A stretch of 64,000 bases of DNA from NCBI RefSeq assembly GCF_016859285.1, contig NC_053420.1, positions 9,310,001 to 9,374,000 on the forward strand. Direction: 5' to 3'. Source of the DNA: Xiphias gladius (taxonomy: Eukaryota > Chordata > Actinopteri > Istiophoriformes > Xiphiidae). Shown one piece after another: positions 39,071 through 50,710 of the stretch (position 1 is the stretch's first letter; every line of letters begins with the position of its first letter). The notes below the pieces were generated by a model. It was not told the DNA's origin, searched no databases, and saw nothing but the letters and a program-made list of their open reading frames with translations. The position numbers and the translations under genes are program-made.

Positions 39071-39126
39071 TGCTACTACTACTACTACTAATACTAATAC
39101 TAATACTACTACTACTGCAGCAGCAG
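39071..39126. repeat. (ACT)n trinucleotide microsatellite
   Basis: ACT/AAT trinucleotides ending in CAG repeats. Confidence 0.85.
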
Positions 39127-40073
39127 AAGGCATTTACTATTCATTCTCTGCCTTACAGAATAATTCCACAAACCGTAGTCAACAGTGACAAAATATTAAC
39201 AAAATATTACCTCTAATTTCATTGATAAAAGTACAACTGTTTGCAGGCAGACATAATTCCATGTTACAGGCCCACACATTGATATACTGTATTTTAAAAC
39301 AAAAATAGCACGGTCTGTACCATTAAATTCATGGTAAAGACCACTAATCTCTGTACAAAATTGTGCCGATCCATCAAGCAGGTGCTGAGATATTTTACTG
39401 GAACAATAGCGTAACTAAAAATCCAGTACTGCTGTGAAGCAGTCCTGCCTATCAATCTGCTACTTCGCCCACTATAACCTAATACAGCCTGATGTGTTAA
39501 AGGTATAGATACCAAGATAGAAATGGCACAGGAAAATGTATTTTGTCCGACAGTATATATCAGCATATTCCCCACAGACCTACTTTTTAGTGAAAGTTGG
39601 AAAGTCTTTGCATGTTTCGCTGACTTTTCAGAATTATTTTGTGTAAAAAGAAAAAGAAAAAAAAAAGAAATGGCTGCTAAAGGGCCACTATTAGGAGAGC
39701 TGGTCCGACACCTCAATATGTTGGACATTTTGGCCCGCACTGTTGTTCAGTATTTTGTGGTTTTTGTTTTTTGGCTTGAGCAAAGGATAGTCAGGAGGAG
39801 GAGGATGAGGAAGAGGTGGAAGGTGTGAAGAAAGGAGGAAAAAGACAGGAAGAAAAACATAGAAAAAGCAAAAGGTTACCAGCCCTGCTGGTCCAGCTAC
39901 CTACCAATACTGTACACTGTATATAAGACCAAGTCAAACTACTAGCACTGCACATAGATAGTGGCATTGCTTTGATGGTATTTTGGCATGCCGGGGGTAA
40001 CCATGGCAACCGTGGAGAAAAGGGGGGATCCCAGTGCCTCGGTGATGCAATGGGAATTTTCCTGCCCATATTT

Positions 40074-40116
40074 CAGGCTGTGAAATTAACACTTTGAGGT
40101 TAAATTTCACAGCCTG
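40074..40116. other. Inverted repeat with perfect 14-bp arms
   Basis: 'caggctgtgaaatt' and its exact complement flank a short centre; three more pairs extend the stem past a one-base bulge, leaving an 8-nt loop. No neighbouring gene explains it. Confidence 0.8.
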
Positions 40117-43100
40117 CTGCCCACTACGCACTGCTCTCCAAGCAGCTGAAGCCCCACATGCATACATACACACCAACATACACACCAAATGCTTTTATGC
40201 ACACATGGGTTTGGAAGATATGCAAAGCAGGATTAGAGATATCCTACTTATTTGGCTTTCATTTCCTGCAATAGGAATCATCTGCGCATTTACATTGAAA
40301 ATATATTGCACACATGTATGCTTATGTGCATAAATGCAAATAGAGTTCAACATAATTTCATGCATGGACAGAAACACAAACGCAGTCAGACACTATGCAC
40401 AAGTTTCACATTAAAAACAACCACTCAACTGCAGTTAATGAGTTCCTGTCTGAGATGTTGTTTTCCAATAGTCTGCAGCCCGAGGTAGAGTAGATTCTTA
40501 TTATGGTCCTGCCACTTGTGACTGACTGTCTCAGCATCAGCAAAATGACATTACTAATCGACATCAGTTTCATTGCTGAGATCGGGAACATGGCAACATC
40601 ACCAAAAAGGAGTCCGACAGGGAAAGAAACATATGCAGTCCGACAATCACACTGGATTTAGGTCACATCCCCCAAATTAGCCAAACAAAGTGAACGGTAA
40701 AATTATTACCAAACCTTTCAAATAATGTCTTCACTTTCAGTTTTACATCCAAATTAAACAGTTTATATAACCTGGTTAAACAGTTGGCTTTTATACAACC
40801 GGTGTGATCGTTCTGACCACTAATGTTTCAGTGTTTCAAAGTGTTTTAATGTTCTCTCATCTGAGCAATTAGTAAAAATGTATCATAACTAACAGAGATG
40901 GTGGCCAAAACTACAATATGAAGGATCTAAATTGAAATAGAGTTGAACTATCCTTTACCTAACAGGATTTTACAGCAGATGAGGAATCTGGCCATATGAC
41001 AGTATATATGCCATGAGACAAATGGATTTAGTGAATGAATGGAGGGATGGACGGGTGAACAAAGCATTGGACTTTAACATGGGACACCGCTGTTCATCTC
41101 CTGTTTCCTACCGACGGTCAGTGTGGGTTTCTTTTAACCATGACAACAATCACTCCCTACCCTAAGCCACGTGTTTATTATGACGAAGGTCCCCCAACGT
41201 TAACGAAGTAGCCATTTTAACCCCAACCCTCATCATCTTTCCTAAAACCTAAAAAGAGGTCAATTTAGTGTCTACACCTAAGCAAACCTTAACCGTTGCG
41301 TTATGAGGTCATAAAACAGATGTCGCAAACAGTCATTTCTGACGGTTACGAAGGGCAGAGACGAGTGATGTTGTCCTGCTTATAGGGGCGTCAAATCAGA
41401 AAGACCCACTTCATTACAACGGCTTTCTGTCGTAAACTTGTCATCTTCAATCCTGAACTGAGAGAACCCTGACGACATCACTAGTGTTACTTCCCATCTC
41501 CTCCAAACCCACAGAAGACTGTTTTCACAGTGCGGCACTGAGTAGTACTTTTATGGTTCCCAGAGGCTGTCATAAGCAATAGTCCTCCTAATAAATATAC
41601 AGTACGAGGAGGACTATCTATGAATCTATGAAAATGTTGCAATTACAGGATTTTTGCGTCAATGTGATGACGTGCTTTTGTCATTGCCATCTGGTTATTT
41701 TATCAGTGGATGTTGTTTCGATTGCATTTCTAGAAAATATATCATGATTTAAATCCTTTTTGCAGCATATCGGCCACCTCAATATCAGATTGCATGAGTA
41801 CCCTGTAAGAAAATATTAAAACAGTAGTGTGGATGAAACTGATCAAGTTCTAAGCTGCAAGGCTGAATTTATTATCCTGCCTTAAATGATATGAGAGAAA
41901 AAATGAAATTGTGGTATCAGTTATTTTGGAAAGTCAGCTTTCTAGGGAATGAATTTTAGGACCCTATCAATGTACAATATGTACCATACAAAATTCAGAC
42001 ATTTTCTGAAATCACTTCACAGAGTTGTTACCATTACAATCCACTACATTCATGTACAAGTTCTACACTTACTATTATCAAAAGCCCCTGACTGCCGCCT
42101 ATTTCCTGTACCCCCACATGGGTCGACATACGAGACTATGACCACACGTCTGTGATGACAGCGACAGCATCCTTACATGACTCCGTGTTACAGAACCATT
42201 TAGCCTCCCCGACATCAGTTTGCATTGAAATATTTACCGATATTGCTGTGAGGGCCTGACTGAGGTAGTGATCCAGGTCAGTGGAGATGATGGGAGAGCA
42301 CGGGCACAGCTGTGGGAAAAGACAAAAACGCATCCTCTGTTAGCTCACAGGCACAATGTATTATGAAGGAGAGAGGGTTGTAGTGCAAATTCAATCAGCA
42401 TAATAATGAGGATTTATTTCTGCCTAATAATAATGTATCTGACTCTGATATGATATTGCAACGTTATTTTTTTCCTCTGGCAAGAAGTAGCAAACAGAGG
42501 ACTCGTCATGTATCTGCTGTATGTGCATTTCGAAGAGTTTCATCGTAATGTGTTGCATAACGAGTTCATTGAACAGGCAGTGTATAGGGGCTGCCATTCT
42601 CCATGAACCATGCTATGTTGTATATTTTAAAGGGTTATCACAGTTACCAAACCATAACAATCAAATCCAATCAGCCCACTGATGAGGTAAGGTTCCCCCT
42701 TCATTTCTTTTTAATGGTAATGGCCGAGCAACTCATCTGTTCTAAAAATCCAAACAAAAGAAAAACAAAGCAGAACGCTTTAGGAGGACAGACTTCAAAG
42801 CGCGTGTCCTCATCGGACATATTACGCCTTTGAAGACACATCAGCAATCCTCAGTGCTAAATCACAGATGGATCTCTCCGAAAGCTCTGTTTTTCTCCCA
42901 CTGGGGTTCCTATAATCATGAACACACTAGCTGAATGCATTGTTTTTGGCTTTAACTGTGTAATATATCTGCAGCCTGTGACAAGCAAAGTGGCAGTGTG
43001 CTTGTGCAATCTCACTGACCAGTGTAATCAGTTCCACTGCCGCTGAAAGGCAGTGCAGTGCCAAAGTCCACCCATAAATCCTGTGGTAGTCTTTGTTAAC

Positions 43101-43180
43101 TGGCTCTATTAAGAGGTTTGGTGGCTTGTACTGATTCTGTCTACAGTGATTAAATGTGAGGCAAATAAAGGCAATTGTTG

Positions 43181-43208
43181 TACAAACCATTTAGAGAAAT
43201 GGTTTGTA
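43181..43208. other. Inverted repeat with perfect 12-bp arms and 4-nt loop
   Basis: 'tacaaaccattt' - agag - 'aaatggtttgta'. Short, in non-coding sequence. Confidence 0.8.
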
Positions 43209-43429
43209 ATTGGCCTTTTTGTGGTTTTGGAATATAGTGTGTGGCATCAGGGTTTCACAGTTAAAAGAAAACAATAGATCCTAACTGAGTATCAAGTATT
43301 AACCCCTTAACATCCACCCCCCCTTTTACTTCCCTTTACATTACTTGGAAAAAATCACCTTATTCTACACTGTCAGGCAGAATCATATACAGTATATTCT
43401 GTAATCTTACTCATTTAATGTTGGGCTGC

Positions 43430-43770
43430 AACTACTTTTTTTGATTATCTGGTAGTTAATTTGAATGATCATTTAGTTTATAAAATGACTGAACTTGTGG
43501 AAAATGCCCCTTACGGGTTTCTCAGATCCCACCTTAACATCATAACTTTGTTTTTTCCGACCAACACTCAAAACCCAAACATATTTATAATTTACAATGA
43601 AATAAATCAGAGAAAATCAGCAAATCCTCACATTTGAGGAGCTGGAACCAGAGAATGCTCAGAAATGTTGCTTGATAAATTATGAATCAGTTATCAGAAT
43701 TATTGCCATTTAATTTTCACTTGATCGACGAATTGATTTATCGAATAATTGTTTTAGCTTTACAGTGTCA
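43430..43770 (-). repeat. 'gattaatcgatta' dispersed repeat, copy 4
   Basis: Opens with 'gggctgcaact', contains 'aaaatcagcaaatcctcacatt' type and 'gaggagctggaacc' blocks and closes with 'gatttatcgaataattg'. Reverse of copies 1 and 2. Confidence 0.6.
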
Positions 43771-45582
43771 TCTATAAACATGCCCAGCCCGCATGGATAA
43801 ATAGGGTGAAACAGCATTTGTCGGAGAACAACATAACTTCTTACACATGACATTACATTTCAAACAAAGAACTTTGCCTCTTTCAACTCTGCAACTAAAA
43901 AAAAAGGTAGGGATCCATCGAGCCGGCTTGTTCTCTCTCAATACCCATCAGGATGTCTAAACTCATATCTCCTAACACTGAGTAATAAGAATAGTGCTGT
44001 TCTTTTCCCCTAAGTTTAATATCTGTATATCTCACTGCATTGAAATAATTGGAAACGATTTTTATTTAAGGTAACTTAGGGCCAGGGATTGCTGTGGAGC
44101 TAAAGATTCAGTGGCACGCTGTGACTGAGTGAACTAATAGTGGAAACAATGATTTTTATACTGACAATGACAAAGAGGTCGTACTTAATCTGGATAGGTC
44201 ACATCACGTCCTATACCTTACCCGGTAAATGACTTACACCAATACTGATTCAGCATATTTAATCAGTGCATCCCCAAGAAAAGGCATTACGGAAATTTCT
44301 GAAAGAGACATCTCTGATAAAAACATAAAAATATTTAAAACAGAGTGATGAGAATGAAAACACTCAGGCACACACATACACACAGAGAATATTTTCTAAA
44401 GCCTTCAACACTGTTATCTTGAGCGAACATATTTGTGCAAATGTGATAAAACATGCGGCACGCTAGGTTCATTTACTGGAGCGAGCGGAGCTTTTGCAAA
44501 GCACTCACACATATACAGTAATTCATGCACACATAGAAGACAGCAGAAAGTGACACATTTATCCAAAGACATCCGCTAAGACTTTAAATGTGTCACATTT
44601 GATACCGCTCACATTTGTTCTCTCGGCACATCTCGCTAAACAAACAAGTAAGAGATATTGGACACAGTGGCTGCTCCTGCCACAGCAAGGGGAGGTCTCC
44701 CTCTTTCCTGACTGTGCAATTGCCTTAGCTCAATGATTTATGAAAAGGAGAACAATCTGCGCACAGATGGGACATAGATATAAATATTCTGACCCGTCAC
44801 AAAAAAGGGCCGGGCTATTCTGCTCCTTGCTTCAGGTGATCTATGACCAGGCACACAGAGGATTAGAGCTGTGCTGGAATGAGGCACCAAAGTGTCTCTG
44901 ACACAGGGTGAAAAATAATGGGAAAAACTCCCAAAGCAAATTTGGAGTTGTGTTTGTGTACTTGCTTCAAACCATCAAGGCTCATTAAAGCTTAGCTGTT
45001 TCTATTCTAATCTTTAAAACAACAAACAATTCAAAAAAAAAAAAAAAAGGTTGTTTTGTAAGTACAGATAAATATTCAGCCTCAGGAATTTGTGTTTGAT
45101 TTAATTGTATGCGTGGTAAGTCAGGACTGCCACAGTTGTTTACTACCTACACCTGATCCTGCCAGCCGGCAGATTGCCCAAGCCAACACACCAGCAAATG
45201 CTTTTTTTTTTTTTTCTCTTTCTTTCGTAACTCTTTTGAGGGTTCCCAGGAGAACTGGAGGCTATTTTTCTGTGATGAAAAAGCACAATGTTCATTTCAA
45301 TATCATTTTACTTTCAAAATGAGGGAGAATCGAGATTTTATTGGATGGTGTTATCAGCAGAGCATGACAGATATGCTGGATGGCCGATATAAATGGCTAA
45401 TTTGATCCTATCAGCTTATATTGGTATTGTTGTATACTGCATGTCTGTTAAGGGCCGTAACAGCAAACTGCGCTTTGATTGCCTTATGTCTTGCCAGGAC
45501 CTCCATGACAAAATAACATATGTTCACAGTACTGGTAGTTTTTCATTTAGAAGGCTAACAGGAGCTTGACCGCATTTTTTTA
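43771..45582. other. Non-coding, nothing recognised
   Basis: A-run at about 45035-45048 and T-run at about 45203-45214; no gene supported. Confidence 0.5.
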
Positions 45583-46005
45583 CCTCATTAATATGCAAAG
45601 TTATGCAGCAAGACACACAATAATGTAATCACATCATCTACTCTGTAGGGGGTACCTGTGGTGTAAGTCTGTTTCTATTATGTACTGATCTTGAGTCATT
45701 GTGTTCACAAGAAGAATCGGTTTCCTACTAATTACGCCAATTAGCTCAGTACATAGCAAAGATTTTTCATACCAACATATTTGTCTTTGCATGCTACATA
45801 TCTGCAGATAAATTCAAACTCGTTACCATAGTGTTAAGGAGTTACAGCAATTTCTGGGAAATCAGTGTTCCCCTCATTCGTATGCAAATTTACGCAGAAA
45901 GGTGCTCCGACATCTGATCATACGGGTGTACCCATGGTATAAGTATGAAGTTTCTACTTAGTATCGCTCTTGAGTTACCGTGAATATGTCTACAGAGTCA
46001 CAGAC
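45583..46005. repeat. Diverged direct repeat, two copies at about 289-bp offset
   Basis: 45583-45722 and 45872-46005 share, in order, 'cctcatt..tatgcaaa', a 'ggtgta/ggggtac' block, 'catggtataagt/tgtggtgtaagt', 'atgaagtttcta/tctgtttcta' and 'tcttgagt'. This looks like two units of an old tandem or dimeric fish repeat. Confidence 0.5.
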
Positions 46006-49000
46006 GCCAGCATGGCAACATAACGTCCCGCATATTATGTACCCTGGTGGCGGGACATAAAACAAAGATATGTTTGAGGTTTGAGGTTTCAGGCTTGAGG
46101 CAGCATTGCAGACAGTAGTCTGTCCATCGGCAGTGACACATTGATTTTTCACCTGTAAAATGGCTTGTTGATTAAAGGATGCTTATTGAAATCAGCCACA
46201 CAAATCCAGTATTGATGGGACTGTTGTTATCAAGTGTTACTTTCTAGAGTTCATCAACCAGGTGACACATGGAAAGCAGTATCTGGTTGATCATTCATTT
46301 CTGAAATAACAGACGCTCTGGGTTCACAGAAATGTGCCATATTCCTGTAAAATTGTGCAGCCATCAGAGCTGCTTCATTATTCACTATTCTATGAAGCAG
46401 CAACAAGTCCGCCAGAGGATGTAAAAAAGGGATTATCAATGCACATTTTCTCCCCAGGAAGACATACAAACGTTTGCACTTGGTTGTCCACAAAACGCCA
46501 CAAATAGCTGTGTAACAAATGAAAAAAAAAAAGAGTGTTAGAGAGAGAAGTTCAAACCCAGCCTACCTTCTCACCTCCACACAACTGGCCAATCACAGCA
46601 CGAAGAGGGTGCGAATGTCGGACTGTCAGTTTCGGAAAGTTACAGAAAGGGTCAGACTCAGGCCCCTCCTAATCTAGCATCAGAAAGTTGTGGGGGGAGG
46701 GGGTTTGTAAGGCTATCTGACCATCTGACAAGCAATCAACTAAGTAGGTTTTGCAGAGTCGCTTGCACCTTTGCTCCTCACAAACAGTCATAATAATCAG
46801 TCATAATTCCTAATTCACGGGGCCACTAGAGATGATTTTCGGGTAAGTTTGTTCATGAGTCGGTTAAGGAATTTGAACAAATGACTAACGCTGTTTTTGT
46901 TGTGACCACAGTCTCAAACGTAACTGTTTAAATTGACCAATTTTGACCTTTAAAACAGATACAACGAATGGAATTCTTGTTTTTACCGACAAAACTGCAA
47001 TCATTAAATCAAGAGTTTCTGGATGTCATATCAAGAACTTGAGTAAGTGACAACAGTTACCAAACAATTCATGAAATGGGAGACAAAATCATTTCAATTT
47101 ATTTAAGGTTGCCCATTATCATTTGGAGCCAAGAAAATTTTAGTCTTTTTTTTTTTTTTTTAAATAAAGCCTTTCATACTGTAATGTACTGTACATCACC
47201 ATTAAATGTTTTGATTAGTAGAGAACGATGTTCAAATAGCAGATGCAATAACACAGCAAACTGACAGAAGACTGTGTGATCCATCAGTGTTTACGTTCAT
47301 AACACTGCATCCCACATACTACATCCTACACTACATTACACTCTTCTAAGGCTCTGTGCAGCATGAGATGCATTTTGCTGTCTATATATAGTCATCATTA
47401 TTATTCAGGAATACCTTATGGATGAGCATGCATAAAGCATTCTGTCTAAAGTCGTCTGTAAAGCTTTTGTCTTTTCCTGTACACTCAGTCACTGTGCATC
47501 ATCTGATACAATGCTATACAATGTCTACATCCACTCAGACCATAATGCATTCAAGTCTTGGACTGTCACAAAGATGAAGTCGGTCATGCCTTGGGGGATT
47601 TGCGGCTGCTGCTGCTGCTGCTGCCATTTTGTCTACTTCCATGGGTCCTCACAATACAATCCGGGCAATCCCACCTTCACAAAAGAAAGCTTAATTAACC
47701 ATTACTTTGGAGTTTTCAAGCTGCCAGTCTGTGCATCTGTTGTTGTCGGCCTCGCGTAGTGAAAAGATCCCTGAGAGGATTAATTTGCTCTGCTCTTTCT
47801 TCTAATAAGCAGTTGGACAGGCGTACCTGCCCTGTCGCTGCTCCTCTGAGGATATAGGCATCAAAACAGGATGTGTTATGTTATACAGTAAATGTAAAAA
47901 GTAAACCTACCGGGTACAGAGGAGAGAAACATTAGACCAAAAAAATACTGCCATCACTTGGAACATCTGAATGAAAAAATATTTTACTGACATTTTGTAT
48001 CAGTTTATGAAAACTACTTTAAAATGACTTCTTTAGAAAAAAAATGTGTACATGCACTGGCATGTACATATTTAGGTACAATCCACAGAACAAAAATATA
48101 CTGATGTAGAAAGATGTTGGGTCAGTATTACAAAATTAAAAGACTGATTGATACATGAATCAGCTATATGAAATTAGGAGAATCCAATTAAGACATATGT
48201 AAATGCAACAATAAACCTATAATCATGACAGCTACTTCGGTTATGTTTTTTAATCTACTGTGATATTCTAACAAACAATTTCCATGCAAATCCACAGGAG
48301 GGCAGCAGATAGATTTTGGTAATTCAAGACTGCTCACACTCGTGGCAGACCGTGAGGTGTTTTTAGCCATCTTGTTTCAGTTCTGTGGACATACAGCAGC
48401 AGCACTGTTGGACTGAAACAGACACCAGATGGAGTAATTGAAAATGACAGCAAAAGCTTAGTAATGCTTTTTTTTCCTCGACCCTCTCATGTGGCAGACT
48501 GACCCACCAACCTGGGTGTGGATTAAGAGTGTTTAAACTAAAAATTACATGCTCGCTGCAACCTCAGAACATTGGGTCTTGGAGGTCGAGGACACAAATG
48601 TGCGGTTAAGCATGGTGCACAGGAGTCTGTGTTTGCGTGTTAGGTTAAATCATCCCCGAAGGTCACAGACTGGATAATGACCATACTGTCGTATAATATA
48701 TTCAATCGATATACAGTGAGTGGTAACACCTGTTTGAATGTTATTTATGTTCTAGTAGATTATACTATAAAAAAAAAACCTTCGTACATTTACATTAGGG
48801 ACCTCTGGGACGCTATAAATTCCACAAAGGGTACCACGGTAAATGATTAACCATATATTATAATATAGTTCAGGCTGTCTTAGAGAGCAGCTGTGTTGGG
48901 AAATATGTTGATATATATTGGACACCTCTGGTGTCCAGATTGCCAAATATTTTGGGAGACATCTTGCATGTTAGCTTTAATGTCTAATTAAATTTAGTTG

Positions 49001-49135
49001 TGAGAAATCAGGTCAGATGATTATAGAAGAAATACATTTCATTATACGTGAGATATTCTGATTCAATGCTTTATAGACTGATAAGATACACCAGCTACCA
49101 GTTTTAATGCTGTGGATATATGGTGTGTGTGTGTT

Positions 49136-49140
<5 letters not shown>
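46006..49140. other. Non-coding, nothing recognised
   Basis: A (CTG)6-7 tract at about 47602-47622, a T-run at about 47146-47160 and a CTCF-like motif at 48292-48305. No gene supported. Confidence 0.5.

Positions 49141-49194
<54 letters not shown>
49141..49194. repeat. (TA)n microsatellite
   Basis: About 54 nt of pure TA. Confidence 0.95.
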
Positions 49195-49201
<7 letters not shown>

Positions 49202-50294
49202 ATAATACATCTATACATTAACATACATACATTACATATATTATTGTGACTTTCCAGTATTAAGTGGCATCTTATTTTAGGGAGTCCCAGGTGTGGAATT
49301 GTGATTTATTCCTGGTTAACAGTCCACTTTTTTCTTTTTTGCCATTATTTGTTTATTATGGTTGATGGTATAGTGTGTGATCGAAAGCAAGGGTAGACTG
49401 AATGTTGCAGCCATGTGGTATGCAACCGTCAGGCTACCAGGAGCACCCCACTGGACCCATTTTTAAATTTTTGTTTTTCTCCAACTCTGCAGCGACACTT
49501 GTTACTTTCATAATGTGATAGTTCTGGCTTCTTCTAAATCTATATTGTTTTCTCTCTTCTTCTGAGGTTTCTTGCAGCATGGCAGCTTACCTAATTGAGC
49601 ACAAATGTCTTTTTTCTTGCTTATATTCCTCAACTTCATCAGGTCCACGTTTTATAATAAATAATAAAAAAAAAAGCAAATAAATTAAATGTCGTGACTC
49701 AGTCTGACTCTATTACATGCTGTCTCTATGAATGACCTGTCTATCCAGAGAAACCCTCATACTAGTAAAACTCTTAAATCCAAAAAAAAAAAAAAAAAAA
49801 AAAATCCCCCCAAAAAATTGCCCTAAATAATAGAAAGTCAAGCTGCAACACTTTCTTTGATCTAAAACCTTACTGCAGTATTTTGAGCCCGAAGTAAAAT
49901 GATTAACACCATAGCATGACAGTAGATTGGATAGCTGTGATACTTAGTGAATATTTATGAGCAACAAATGTCACTACCAATGATAACTTACCTGAAAATA
50001 ATATACGGTGTCTACAGTCTGAAAAAAATGAAACTATTATAAATGTTCATATTTATTAAAGAGAAAATGAAACTGCTGTGGTGCTTTTGGTATACACAGT
50101 CCAGGCTGTAAAATAGTATAACGGTTACACATTTTTTTGTCTTTCAGGCTCTGTGATTTAGCACATCCAGTCTGAAATAAAATAACGGATACCAAATTAA
50201 AGTGCCAAGTCTTCGCTTCGATTTAAGTAGGTTTACATCAATATAGAAATAACTGTGTGGGAGATATAGCCTGGTAAACAGTGCCCAAAGTTTA
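49195..50294. other. Non-coding, nothing recognised
   Basis: A-run at about 49782-49803. No gene supported. Confidence 0.5.
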
Positions 50295-50710
50295 AGGGCT
50301 CAAAAGTAATTGGATGGATACACATGAATTCAACCAAAATCATCATATTTCACAATTTGTGGAAAATCCTTGGCAGTTAATGACAGCCTGATGTCTTTGA
50401 CCCACAGACATCAGCAGACAATTTATATCTTCCTTGGTTATGCTTTCCAAGAACTTCAATGCAGCCACCTTCAGCTCTTGCTTGTTGTGGAGTCTCTCTG
50501 CCTTTAGTCTTCTTCACCAAGGGGAACGCTGCTCAGTCGGACTGAGATCAGGAGAATATTCCATCTTTTCACCCTGAAAAGCTCTTTGGTTGCTTTGGCC
50601 ATATGTTTACGATAGTTGTCCAGCTGAAATATAAAATGAGACACATCCACCACATTTGACAGATGAGGTGGTGGCTTTGGGTGATGAGCTGTTCCTTTTT
50701 CTCTCTCTGG
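50295..50710 (-). mobile_element. Tc1/mariner-superfamily relic with internal deletion
   Basis: The left edge 'gggctcaaaagtaattgga' matches the terminal region of fish Tc1-like elements. On the minus strand the C-terminal transposase region is readable, with MEYSPDLSPTEQ in place of the SPDLNPIE block, followed by KQELKVAALKFLESITKED and a stop. The upstream catalytic region appears deleted near 50622-50660, and the element diverges into unrelated sequence by about 50710. Not functional. Confidence 0.7.

Larger units (their letters stand above)
38276..43429. other. Non-coding, with small hairpins and simple repeats
   Basis: No supported gene. Contains the (ACT)n tract at 39071-39126, inverted repeats at 40074-40116 and 43181-43208, a 72-nt exon-like segment at 42238-42309 (minus), and a segment at about 41120-41420 whose 'aaccctaaccc' style suggests an old fish repeat. 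Confidence 0.45.

Noticed and set aside
39523..39828. 101-codon plus-strand frame with a Lys/Arg-rich centre
   Set aside because: Basic stretches come from A/G-rich low complexity; no recognised fold.
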